Source: Candidatus Dechloromonas phosphoritropha
GTDB taxonomy: Bacteria > Pseudomonadota > Gammaproteobacteria > Burkholderiales > Rhodocyclaceae
Direction: 5' to 3'
Length of the DNA stretch: 64,000 nt
Assembly (NCBI GenBank): GCA_016722705.1
Contig: JADKGN010000001.1
Location: forward strand, 124,001 to 188,000
In this document: in pieces, positions 55,547 to 64,000 of the stretch
Layout: the number at the start of each line of letters is the position of its first letter
Numbering within the stretch: position 1 is the stretch's first letter
Program-made: the position numbers and the translations under genes
The notes under the pieces: model-generated
The model's database searches: none
Seen by the model: only the letters and a program-made list of their open reading frames with translations
What the model was told of the DNA's origin: nothing

Positions 55547-55963
55547 TATTGAAGCCGCCTAGTTTCAGAAATATGTATCTGAAGAAACCTCATAAACACG
55601 CAATTTTTGCCCGAATGGATCCATTTTTTTGTTAATTAAAATTTCACAAAACTGTATCTAACGTAGCGATTATCAACAATTTGACGAACAGCTAGGAAGG
55701 TGGCTTTTCAAAAAAAGTGCATCTATACTGAAAAAGTCTTTTAGCAGTCATGGGAGTACAAATGAAGGAGGAGTCAGGACCTCCAGCCTATCCATATCCC
55801 CTAGCCCATGTTTAACAACCTCCCCCGATTTTGCCCTGATTTCGCCCCATGACGCCCCGCAAACCCGCATGGTTACGTGGGGTGGGGCTGGGAATCATTT
55901 TGTAGTGCCATAAGATTTGTAAGTAGCCGATCCAAACCCCTTGACTCGCGCTATCCTTGGCGC
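55547..55963. other. AT-rich intergenic region and left flank of the IS cluster
   Basis: 417 bases without a convincing gene. 55600-55760 is strongly AT-rich compared with the rest of the window and could be a promoter region whose gene was displaced by insertions. It leads to a tiny frame at 55762 (MKEESGPPAYPYP, 17 codons) with AAGGAGGAG inside it rather than before it, so I do not call it a gene. Confidence 0.5.
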
Positions 55964-56628
55964 ATGTTCATCCGCCGCACCGCCACCCGTCGTTCCGCCT
56001 CCGGCGAGGTTTACCACACCTACCGCCTGGTCGAGAGCCGCCGCGAGGGCGGACGCGTCCGCCAGGTCACCCTCCTCAACCTTGGTTCCCACTTCGACCT
56101 CGCCGAGGACCTCTGGCCCAGCCTCTGCGCCCGCCTGAGCCAACTGCTCGGCCAGCAGGAGTCGCTCCTCAGCGTGGACCGGCTCGAGGAGGTCGAGACG
56201 ATTGCCCAGGCCCTGTTTGCGCAACATCTGGTCCGCGCCCCGGCTCCCGCCGAGAGCCCGGCATTCGTCGAGGTCGATGTGCACTCCCTCGGACTCACCC
56301 AGCCGCGTTCGGTGGGCGTCGAGCATGTAGGACTCGCCGCTCTGGCGCAGCTGGAGTTCGAGCCCCTGCTGGCTTCGCTGGGGATCAACGCCGTGACCCG
56401 CGCCATGATCCTGGCGCAGGTGGTGGCGCGCATGGCCGCGCCCGCTTCGGAGCTGACCACCTGGGGCTGGCTGAACGAGACCAGCGCCTTGGACGAACTC
56501 CGGGACCTCTCGCTTTCGGACCTGTCGATCATGCGCCTGTACCGCGCCGCCGATGTGCTGATGAGGCATCGGGAGGCTATCGAGACCTCGCTCTTCAACT
56601 GGGTCCAGGACCTCTTCGGCCTGGACAT
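55964..56628 (+). pseudogene. IS1634-family transposase, N-terminal fragment
   Basis: About 222 residues (start FIRRTATRRSASGEVYHTYR, later GLAALAQLEFEPLLASLGI and SDLSIMRLYRAADVL) of a transposase normally near 560. Similarity stops at FGLD, where ISAs1-like sequence begins, so it was cut by another insertion or a deletion. It differs from the IS1634 copy at 58837-63148. Confidence 0.8.
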
Positions 56629-56770
56629 AACTTCACCGCCCTGCGCAAGTTCGCCCTTGCGTTGCTACGCCAAGATACTCAGTACCCCAAGCGCAGTTTG
56701 CGCTCCCGCCGAAAAAACCGCAGATCGACTCCCAAAATATCGGGCCTCATTGCTCGGCCTCTCTCCTTAA
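56629..56770 (+). pseudogene. ISAs1-family transposase, C-terminal scrap
   Basis: HNFTALRKFALALLRQD is typical of the end of ISAs1 transposases. An A run near 56713 changes frame before the last DRLPKYRASLLGLSP and stop. Only about 47 residues remain, fused directly to the IS1634 fragment. Confidence 0.65.
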
Positions 56771-56851
56771 GAGTAAATGCGATTGCCCTGTCGCTGTCCA
56801 GATTCGTCGGAATACGCAGAAAATACCTGGCAGGCTCAAGCCGCTTCAAGT

Positions 56852-58299
56852 CATCCCATTACACACAACTTCAACACCTCTGCGTAACATGCTGACTTTA
56901 CAAGAAATGCTGGGTGGATGTGATGGGTTGGGCAGCGGAAGAATTCAAGGCGATCGACCTGGGCGACCGGCGTCTGGACAAGCGCACGGTGCTGCTGGCG
57001 GAGCGCATGGCAGCCAATCCGATGGCCAGTATCCCGCAAGCCTGCGGCGGCTGGGCGGAAACCCAGGCGGCGTATCGTTTTTTGCGCAGGACGACATCGA
57101 ATGGGAAGCCATCCTGGCCTCGCACTGGGGAAGCGCCGAAACGCGCATGCGGGTGCATCCGGTGGTGCTGTGCATCCAAGACACCACGGAACTCGACTTC
57201 AATGGTCAGCGCATTGCCGGTCTGGGGCCGCTCTCGTATGAAGCCCAACGCGGGATGTACGTGCATCCCACCTACGCGGTCAGTCCGCAGCGTGAACCCT
57301 TGGGTGTTCTGGACGCCTGGATGTGGGCACGCGAACCCAAGGACGCGAGCGGCCAACGAGGTGGCCTGCTGGAAAGCACCCGCTGGACGGAGGGCTACAC
57401 CCGCATCGCGGAGTTGGCGAGCAGCATGCCGGACACCCGGCTGGTGTATGTGGCGGATCGGGAGGCGGACATCGTGGCCCTGATGGTGCAAGCCCGCGAG
57501 CTGGGGCATCCCGCCGACTGGCTGATTCGTTCCCAGCACAATCGGGCGCTTCCCGAGGGCGGCAAGCTGTGGACTGAGGTCCTGGCCAGCGAAGCGCTCG
57601 GCGGCATCCGCTTCACGATGCCTTCGCGGCAAGGACAGAAGGCGCGGGACGTTCGGCAACGAGTCTGGGCAAAGCGGGTGACGGTCTCCGACGGCAAGGG
57701 GAGCCGGATCGAGGTGAGTTGTCTGGTGGCGCGAGAAGAAAGTGCCCCCGAGGGCGTGAAGCCGGTGGAATGGCGGCTGCTGACCAATCGGCCGATTAAC
57801 TCTTTCGAAGCGGCGACCGAACTGATCGACTGGTACCGGGCGCGCTGGGAGATCGAACTGTTCTTCCATGTCCTCAAGAACGGCTGCCGCGTAGAGGCGT
57901 TGCAGTTGAGCACCGTGGCGCGGCTGGAACGGGCGCTGGCGCTGTTCATGGTGGTGGCTTGGCGGATTGCCCGACTCATGCGCCTGGGCCGTACCTGCCC
58001 AGACCTGGATGCGGCCTTGCTGTTCGAGCAGGACGAATGGCAAGCGGCTTACATCCTGAATCGGAAGAAGGTGCCCAAGACGCCGCCCAGGCTCAATGAA
58101 GTGGTGCGCTTGGTGGCGATGCTTGGCGGATTTCTGGCCCGCAAGGGCGATGGCGAGCCAGGGGTGAAGACCCTTTGGCTTGGCCTTCAACGCGTCGTCG
58201 ATTTCGCCGCCGGGATCAGATTCGCGAGAGAGGCTCATGCGTTATGACGCGAGTTCAACTTCAAAGTGTAATTTTGAATAATTTGTGTGTAATGGAATG
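56852..58299 (+). mobile_element. Complete IS4-family (IS50-like) element, 1448 bp
   Basis: Ends are 17-bp inverted repeats with one mismatch (56852-56868 CATCCCATTACACACAA; 58283-58299, its complement). They are flanked by a perfect 9-bp target duplication GCTTCAAGT (56843-56851 and 58300-58308). It sits three codons before the end of an antitoxin remnant on the minus strand, whose last codons (Leu-Glu-Ala-Ala-stop) reappear on the far side at 56836-56850. The insertion is therefore clean and recent. Confidence 0.9.
56914..58247 (+). CDS. IS4/IS50-like transposase, frameshifted at a T run
   Basis: About 444 residues when joined. The N-terminus (DVMGWAAEEFKAIDLGDRRL) is in one frame and continues after a T6 run at about 57080, where T7 would give YRFFAQDD, into the main frame. 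DDE marks are QDTTELDF, YVADREADI and the YREK-like WYRARWEIELFFHVLKNG. The overall length and motifs match Tn5-type transposases. The break is either a consensus error or an inactivating slip. Confidence 0.8.
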
Positions 58300-58591
58300 G
58301 CTTCAAGTACCCGCATTTCGATATGAAGCCCGGCCGCTGTTGCCATGTTGACCATTGCGTCGAGACCGAAGAAGTTGATTTTTCAGCGCATGAGTTCTGA
58401 AACGCACGGTTGGGTTGCGCCGAATAACCCGGCGGCTTCGGCCTGGCTCCTTCGTCCGCATCCTGACCGTTTTGGATTTAGTCAAGCAGGTAGCCGGCTT
58501 CGCGCTTGGCCGCCAGCGGAAGGGTGCGAAGGTCATTCAAGGAGCTGCCTCGGAACTCGACGGGTTTGGGCTTGGGAATTTTCGACGATAT
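58300..58591 (-). pseudogene. HigB-HigA-like toxin-antitoxin remnant
   Basis: On the minus strand from about 58591, PVEFRGSSLNDLRTLPLAAK and REAGYLLD match phage-derived Gp49/HigB toxins, then a stop. After a deletion EAAGLFGATQPCVSELMR, a stop, and INFFGLDAMVNMATAAGLHI match the XRE antitoxin C-terminus. The toxin middle and antitoxin N-terminus are gone. The final codons lie beyond the IS4 element at 56836-56850. Confidence 0.65.
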
Positions 58592-58658
58592 AAAATGTTG
58601 TATAAACTGGCAAGGTGCCCATTTCGATGATCACTTCCGATTTCTTGCCCTGTCGCGG

Positions 58659-58836
58659 TCAACGCCAAAATAAGGCCAAAAACCACATCCGGTTTCGGCA
58701 GTAATCACGCCGCCCGTGCCAGGTTCGCCCTCCATAGTGACCCAGGCCGAACTCCTGTTTCAATTCCCGGTAGTCGCGCTCGATGCGCCAGCGCATCTTG
58801 GTGACATGCACCAAGCGTTCAATCGCAGTATCGTCC
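58659..58836 (-). pseudogene. IS701-type transposase, C-terminal scrap
   Basis: About 59 codons on the minus strand with MRWRIERDYRELKQEFGLGH, a hallmark of IS701-family transposases (catalytic Glu region). The 5' part is missing at the IS1634 end, and the 3' end is degenerate. Confidence 0.7.
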
Positions 58837-58900
58837 CCCGAGTTCCGCAGTTAATTTGATAAGCCATTGATTTGTTTGGAGGCGGTTCAAAAGCGCTCTA

Positions 58901-58999
58901 CTACAAAAGCGATAATTGTTGTGAGGCTGCTGGTTTTTTAACGCCGAGTGCCTGAAAGACCTTTGCTTGTTCGTCGGTAATCGTTGAGATACCTTCAAC
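58901..58999 (-). pseudogene. IS1634 transposase, last 32 codons
   Basis: Minus-strand VEGISTITDEQAKVFQALGV and the end QQLSLL with stop at 58901. VEG is the codon group duplicated as the IS66 target site: CCTTCAAC at 58992-58999 and its complement at 61318-61325. Confidence 0.85.
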
Positions 59000-59088
59000 G
59001 TAACCGGTAACTCTGCGGCGTTCTTTCCAGCGCCGATCGTGCTGTCGACAATGTCCTCCTCGAATCACGAAACGCGGAGGAGGCCAGG

Positions 59089-59397
59089 ATGGCCAAGGCA
59101 GGGGAAGGGTCGCGGGTGCGGCGTAGCGCGAGCGAATGGGAGGCGTTGCTGTCGCGATTTCCGGGCAGCGGTTTGAACGTTGCGACCTTCTGCAAACGCG
59201 AAGGGATCAGCGATACCAGCTTCCATCGCTGGCGCACACGTCTGGGCATCGCCCTCGACAGTCAGGACAAGGCCAGCGGCCAGCCGGCCACCTTCGTCGA
59301 CGTCGGCCCTCTGAGCACAACCACGGCGACGCCCGCTCGTTTCCACCTCACCCTCGACCTCGGCGGCGGCCTGATCCTGCAGCTGGAGCGCCGCTGA
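59089..59397 (+). CDS. tnpA: IS66 TnpA-like accessory protein
   Basis: A 102-residue protein with a helix-turn-helix-like region (FCKREGISDTSFHRWRTRLG), first gene of IS66 elements. Its stop overlaps the tnpB start (TGATG). Confidence 0.88.
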   Translation: MAKAGEGSRVRRSASEWEALLSRFPGSGLNVATFCKREGISDTSFHRWRTRLGIALDSQDKASGQPATFVDVGPLSTTTATPARFHLTLDLGGGLILQLERR

Positions 59398-59774
59398 TGT
59401 TTTTCCCTGAAGGCCAAATCCGCGTCCAAGTCTATGGCCAGCCGGTCGACCTGCGCAAATCCTTCGACGGTCTGTACGCGATCACCCGTCATGTCCTCGG
59501 TCAGGACCCGCTGAGCGGCCAGCTCTTCGTCTTCTTCAATCGCCGTGGCACTCAGGTGAAGGTGCTCTACTGGGATCGCAGCGGCTTCTGCCTGTGGGCC
59601 AAGCGTCTCGAAGAAGGCCGTTTCGTCGCCAACTGGGATAAAGTGCGCACGTGCGAAATCGACTGGACCGGTCTGAAACTGCTCCTCGAAGGGATCGAGC
59701 CGGGACGCCGGAAGAAGCGTTATCACGCCTCTGGAGCGCCCATAAAAACGCTTCAAAACAGCGGCTTGTGTTAA
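59397..59774 (+). CDS. tnpB: IS66 TnpB accessory protein
   Basis: A 125-residue Orf2-type protein with VDLRKSFDGLYAI and KVLYWDRSGFCLWAKRLE, diagnostic of IS66 TnpB. ATG 59397 is chosen at the overlap with tnpA; an earlier in-frame start lies inside tnpA. Required for IS66 transposition, exact role unsettled. Confidence 0.93.
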   Translation: MFFPEGQIRVQVYGQPVDLRKSFDGLYAITRHVLGQDPLSGQLFVFFNRRGTQVKVLYWDRSGFCLWAKRLEEGRFVANWDKVRTCEIDWTGLKLLLEGIEPGRRKKRYHASGAPIKTLQNSGLC

Positions 59775-59783
59775 AATACACGC

Positions 59784-61166
59784 ATGGATTCAGCACGTTA
59801 CCAGACGGTTTACAACCTCGAACAAGCCGCGGCATTGTGCCCGCAAGAGGTGCTGGATCTGTGCCAGACGCTGTCTGCTGAAATCACCGCACTGAAGCAA
59901 CAAATCGACTGGTTCAAGCGCCAGATCTTCGGCCAGAAAAGCGAACGACGCATCGACGTCACGCCGAGCGGCCAACTGAGTCTCGGCGAGTTCCCGACGC
60001 CCCCACCAGGTTCTGAGTCACCAGGTCGCCCCGTCGCCGCGCATACCCGTCAGCCGACCAGCAAGCGTCCCAGTGACGAAAGCGTGCCCTTCTTCGACGA
60101 GAACCGCGTCCCAGTCGAAGTCGTCGAGCTCACCGCGCCGGAAGTCGAAGGCCTCTCTCCCGAGGACTACGAGGTCATCAGCCACAAGGACAGCTATCGC
60201 CTGGCGCAACGGCCGGGTAGCTACGTGGTGATCAAGTATCGCCGGCCGGTAATCAAGCTCAAGAGTAACCAGACACTGGTCTGCGCCAACGCGCCGGCCG
60301 GTGTCATTGAGGGCAGCCGGGCCGACGTCAGCTTCGTCGCCGGACTGCTGATTGACAAATTTGCCTACCACCTGCCACTGTATCGCCAGCATCAACGCCT
60401 GGCCGATGCGGGAATCACCGTCAGCCGGCCGTGGCTGACGCAGATCGGGCAACAGGGCATCACTCTGCTCGAACCGATCTACGAGGCGCAGTTTGCCTCG
60501 ATCCGCAGCTCGCGCGTCAAGGCGATGGACGGACGCCGATCAAGGCCGGACAGGGCGCACCCGGCAAGCTGAAAGCGGCGTACTTCTGGCCGGTGTATGG
60601 CGAAGGCGACGAAATCTGTTTCCCCTTCTTCGCCAGTCGCGAGTTCAAGCACGTCGAGGCGGCCCTCGGACTGACCGCCGCCGAAGGCGCGGTGCTGTTG
60701 TCGGACGGCTATCAGGCCTACAGTCATTACGCGGCGCAGATCGGGATCACGCACGCCCAATGCTGGGCGCACACGCGTCGTAAGTTCTTTGACGCGCAAG
60801 ACGCGGAACCAGAAGCGGCAGCGCAGGCACTCGCGCTCATTGGGGACCTGTATCAGGTCGAAGAGCGCATCCGCGAGCAAAAGCTCACCGGTGCAAGGAA
60901 GCGCGACTATCGTCTGGAGCATGCCAAACCGATCGTCGAGCGTTTCTTCGCCTGGGTTGGCGAACGCTTCGCGGCGCAGGGGCTGTTACCGCGCAATCCG
61001 CTGACCAGGGCGCTGGCCTACGCGCGCGATCGACGATGGGGACTGGAGGTCTTCCTCGCCGACCCGGACGTGCCGATCGACACCAATCACCTCGAACGCG
61101 CCCTGCGGGTGATTCCCATGGGGCGCCGCTCCTGGCTGTTCTGCTGGACGGAGTTCGGCGCAAGGC
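59784..61166 (+). pseudogene. tnpC: IS66 TnpC transposase, frameshifted and with its C-terminus inverted away
   Basis: The N-terminal coiled-coil, zinc-finger-like part and DDE core are visible (KQQIDWFKRQIFGQKSERR, CANAP, SDGYQAY, DTNHLERALR). A base is missing near 60531, where MDETPIKAG is expected. At 61161-61166 the frame runs into foreign IS1634 sequence and stops at 61195. The true end, QVGIIQSLIVTCRLH to ALPK, lies on the minus strand at 61357-61550. Restored length would be about 525 residues. Confidence 0.88.
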
Positions 61167-61556
61167 GCACGCCAGCATTTGCTTCATGGCGCTGATTCTT
61201 TATCGCATCATGCGATTCAAGTTGAAGGCAGCAAAAAACGCACTTTCACCCGAGAGAGCACTCGATAGTCTGCGGCGTATTCAGCATCAGCGTATCCAAC
61301 TCAACGGGGAAAACCCCGTTGAAGGGTAACCGGCAACTACGCGGCGTCGAGCGCCCCTACTTCGGCAACGCGTACAAAGGCGAGCGCAGCGGGTTCTGAG
61401 CGAACAGTTCTTTCCAGACCCGTGGCGTGAGTTCATGGACGCGGTCGGCGGGGTGCTCGGCGACGCGCTGCAGGACATCGACGAGATAATCGTAGGGGTC
61501 GATCTGATGCAGCCGACAGGTAACGATCAGGCTCTGGATGATCCCGACCTGCCTTG
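61161..61556. other. 384-bp inverted segment exchanging the ends of two transposase genes
   Basis: The segment 61167-61550 is bounded by CAAGGC (61161-61166) and GCCTTG (61551-61556). On the plus strand 61167-61317 encodes the IS1634 transposase end (HASICFMALILYR to GENPVEG), now fused behind IS66 tnpC. On the minus strand 61550-61357 encodes the IS66 TnpC end, now fused behind the IS1634 transposase. Flipping the segment restores both genes, the IS66 inverted repeats and its 8-bp target duplication. Confidence 0.88.
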
Positions 61557-62998
61557 ATGCGCTCAGGTAAGCGATGAAACACCGGGCCAATTTCAATCTC
61601 GGATTTCAACACCCGAAAGCCGCGCTCAATATCCGCCAGCGACTTGTAGCGGTCGACCACGTTTTTCGGTGATAAATCAGGCGTATTGGTCACTATCAGC
61701 AACTTGCCATCCATCAGCTCAGCCAGATCGAGCGCATCCTGCTTGATCTCGTAAGCAAACAGCTCGTTCTTGAGATCGACCCGGAAGATATGTGCCAGAT
61801 GCGCATCCTTGACCGCATGATAAAGCCGCGCCTTGGCGCCACTGTCCGAGAGCTTCTTGCCGCGGGCTTTCACACCGGCGTCCTGGGCATCCAGCTTGCC
61901 GACCCACGCGGCTGCTTGTTCCTCCAGCGCCTTGATCTTCTCGCGGCGCGATGCCTGAGCTTCGCTGGCCACATGGGGATTGTGCGCAACGACCAGGCGC
62001 AGATTCCGCCAAGGCAATTCGCCAACGGTTTCCGCCGTGGCCGCGACGCAATGCGTGTCGTGGAGGGGTTGCAGCAGCTCAGTGAATTCGCTGTAGCGCC
62101 GACCCGGTACGGCCAGCACGAATTCCAGCGGCTCACCCCTGTCCAGACGAATTTCAGACAAGGCGTCGAGGTTGTCCAGCGAGAGCAAACCCCGATCCGC
62201 CACCAGCACCACGCGGCGAATCGAGGGAAAGCGTTCCAGCACCGTCTTCAGCGTGGGCAACAAGGTCGGCGATTCCGCCGTATTGCCGACAAATACTTCG
62301 TGATAGATCGGCAGACCGTCGCCGGTTTGTACAACGCCCAGCATGACTTGGCGGGCAATTGGCCCTTCCTTGGCCATCCCGAATTGGCGAATATCACCGG
62401 CTTGATCAGACTGCCCGTCAGCTCGAATCGTGGTCATGTCGTAGAAGACAACCGACAGTTCCTGGTCAATCAAGGGGCGCAGCAGCTTGGCTACCACGGC
62501 ATCAACCTCAGCCTGATGATCCATCAAGGCATCCATGGCGCGCAATAAATGATCGTGCGTCACCGTGGCGGGATTCAAACCAGGGAAGGCAACGGTCTGC
62601 AACCAGCGCAGGGCGCCCAACTTTGATTCAGGATCACAGAGTCGATTAAAAACCATGATCCGAATCAGTGCTTCGACATCAATCTGATGCCGGGTCTTTC
62701 CGAATGTGCGAGCCAATTCAGAGAAGCCCAGGGTGTTCCAGAGTTCTTGCACGGCCCAGAGATCCCCCAAGGCGCGCGTTGATTCAAACGTAACCGTGGG
62801 CGGTGCAGTCGGGGCTGGCGCTTCACGGCCGGTGACTTTCATCAATCCGCCGATGACCGAATCAAGCGATCCGTCCATCTGGTCAAGTCTGCCAAGGGTC
62901 GCGATGGTGCGCTGCTTAACCTTGCCTTCTGCGTCCCGATAGGACTCGACAAGCTGCACGTAGCGACGGGGGCCGGAGCGAGTAACTTTAACATACAT
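61557..62998 (-). pseudogene. IS1634 transposase, N-terminal and central part
   Basis: Begins YVKVTRSGPRRYVQLVESYR at 62998 and runs about 480 residues to FHRLPERIKA, with DDE residues in VVFYDMTTIRA, VLVADRGLLS and the C-terminal YKSLADIERGFRVLKSEIE. After 61551 the frame enters inverted IS66 sequence and stops at 61433. The complete protein would be about 563 residues. Confidence 0.9.
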
Positions 62999-63153
62999 GC
63001 CAGCACCATACGCCAGGATTAAATCATGTCAATTAACGAATAGCGAACAACAGCGTCTGTTTCAAAACCCCCACTTGCAAGCCATTGATTCCATTAGCCT
63101 GACGGGGTCAAAAGAGGCAGCTTTTGATGGATAACTGCGGAACTCGGGCGTCC

Positions 63154-63740
63154 CCGATGCCGCAGTGCAGCGACCAGCCAGGCCCCCGGATATCCCCGAT
63201 CAAGCACTAACATGTCCTGGGCGCCGAGCCGGTCAAGCCGCTCAAACAACATCTGACGTTCGCCGATCAGCGAACTGTGCAAAATCAGCGAGTCGAACAA
63301 TGCGATCCCTGGTCGAAACAAACCGAAGATCACCGCCTCCCGAATATGGCGTCGCCCTTCTGGGTCAAGCAAGGTCAGGCGAACCTTCGATGCATCTGCC
63401 GCCAAGACCCGCAAGCCTTGCTCGTCGGGCTGCTGAGGAATGACCTCATCGACCAGACGCAACAGTTCCACATTGAGCAGATCGAAGGGATTGACGAGTA
63501 GATGGCGACGCGCCTTCGAGAAGGCACTGGCCGTGATCACCCGACACAGACGGGTTCTTCCGGCAAGCAGGGCAAAGAAGGAATCGAACTCAGCCTGAAC
63601 TGCGCCGCGAATACCGGTAAGCAGGAATGCGATCAGATTTGTGGAGGGCAACACACGGTTTTGGGTGAAAACCGGGGGTCACGTCGGGCGGCGCCAAGGA
63701 AATCAGCACCATGAATGTAGTCCGTCAGCTGAGAAACGAT
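63154..63740 (-). pseudogene. IS4-family transposase, N-terminal half
   Basis: Minus-strand IAFLLTGIRGAVQAEFDSFF, VLAADASKVRLTLLDPEG (first Asp) and MLVLDRGYPGAWLVAALRHRG (second Asp) mark an IS4-type transposase. The front (TDYIHGADFLGAARRDPRFS) is in another frame, broken at an extra TG near 63655. The C-terminal half is missing at the IS1634 boundary. Confidence 0.75.
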
Positions 63741-63855
63741 ATTGGCATATTTAGACCGCCATATAAAATCTATTTATATCAATTGGTTACAGGATATATC
63801 ATATCCTGGCGCGGCATGATGGCGAAGTTAATCAAACTAGATGATAAACGCTAAG

Positions 63856-64000
63856 TCAAGAGGATTGGTCCAGCAGATCGAGGCAGGCTGGCGTGATTTC
63901 GGCGAAGAGTTGACGAGTGGACTCGAAGCCGAGATGAAAATCCTCGTTGCCGCCTGACGCGATGTCGGCCATCGCCGCATCGTAGATGCTGTTACGCGCG
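63856..64000 (-). CDS. Partial hypothetical protein, C-terminal end only
   Basis: About 47 codons open to the right edge on the minus strand (ARNSIYDAAMADIASGGNED then FHLGFESTRQLFAEITPACL, ending DLLDQSS). The codon use is regular, and it stops at 63856 in front of an AT-rich stretch (63720-63850). Family not recognised; only the end is visible. Confidence 0.45.
   Translation of the reverse strand, partial: ARNSIYDAAMADIASGGNEDFHLGFESTRQLFAEITPACLDLLDQSS

Larger units (their letters stand above)
59000..61346 (+). mobile_element. IS66-family element inserted in the IS1634 transposase gene
   Basis: The left inverted repeat is at 59000-59020 (GTAACCGGTAACTCTGCGGCG). The other end, 61326-61346, matches it at 18 of 21 bases but lies in direct, not inverted, orientation because of a local inversion. 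An 8-bp target duplication is exact once the inversion is undone (CCTTCAAC). Three genes tnpA, tnpB and tnpC follow in order. The last 225 bp of the element now lie inverted at 61326-61550. Restored length is about 2.39 kb. Confidence 0.88.
58837..63148 (-). mobile_element. IS1634-family element carrying a nested IS66 element
   Basis: The ends are 17-bp inverted repeats, CCCGAGTTCCGCAGTTA at 58837-58853 and its complement at 63132-63148. A 5-bp repeat CGTCC flanks both (58832-58836, 63149-63153), though the flanking genes belong to different families. Without the IS66 insertion the element would be about 1.9 kb, normal for IS1634. The transposase reads right to left and is split into three blocks by the IS66 insertion and a later inversion. 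Confidence 0.85.

Noticed and set aside
55640..55740. Possible sigma-54 promoter (TGGC and TGCA) in the AT-rich region
   Set aside because: The spacing between the GG and GC pairs is 15 bases instead of 10, so it does not fit.

Overview
The window looks like a chromosomal segment of a GC-rich betaproteobacterium. The best fit is a Rhodocyclales-type genome of the Accumulibacter/Dechloromonas kind. Support comes from the gene orders yceD-rpmF-plsX-fabHDG-acpP-fabF, rpoE-rseC-degP-glutaredoxin-lepA-lepB-DUF4845-rnc-era-recO-pdxJ-acpS-nagZ, and the EF-P/EarP pair. No rRNA gene is present, so the assignment is by inference.

Layout. 1-3 kb: C-terminal part of a 14-blade WD40 protein, then a DUF3616 gene. 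3-13 kb: aminotransferase, uvrB, low-molecular-weight phosphatase, rne, rluC, HAD phosphatase, Rieske protein, sppA. 13-21 kb: a methyltransferase and maf, then the fatty-acid operon and a YgfX-like gene. 21-34 kb: nadB, the sigma-E locus (without rseA/rseB), lepA, an unusual signal peptidase I, and the rnc-era-recO-pdxJ-acpS-nagZ run. 34-38.7 kb: efp/earP, a family-5 uracil-DNA glycosylase, uvrC and pgsA. 38.7-39.2 kb: a tRNA cluster (Gly, Cys, Gly, Leu). 39.4-50.6 kb: a defence-type island of SNF2 helicase with a DUF3883 end, VapB with a gutted VapC, a DUF1156 DNA methylase, a zeta-type toxin pair and a DUF499 ATPase. 50.7-55.5 kb: ppdK, an IS1182-type transposase and a DUF1178 gene. 55.5-64 kb: nested and broken insertion sequences of the IS1634, ISAs1, IS4/IS50, IS701, IS66 and IS4 families.

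The most unusual gene is the signal peptidase I at 27314-29017. A complete ExeA/XrtA-type AAA+ ATPase domain lies in frame inside the cytoplasmic loop between its two N-terminal membrane segments, with catalytic Ser and Lys intact. This would join an ATPase in the cytoplasm to a protease outside the membrane in one chain. The second notable item is an IS66 element inserted in an IS1634 transposase gene, followed by a 384-bp inversion whose ends are a 6-bp inverted repeat, one copy in each transposase gene.

Many conserved genes (lepA, uvrC, the Rieske gene, the helicase, the DUF499 ATPase, the DUF1156 methylase, DUF3616) carry single-base indels, several of them G4-to-G3 contractions. I read most of these as consensus errors of the assembly rather than real pseudogenes, and annotate the genes across the breaks.
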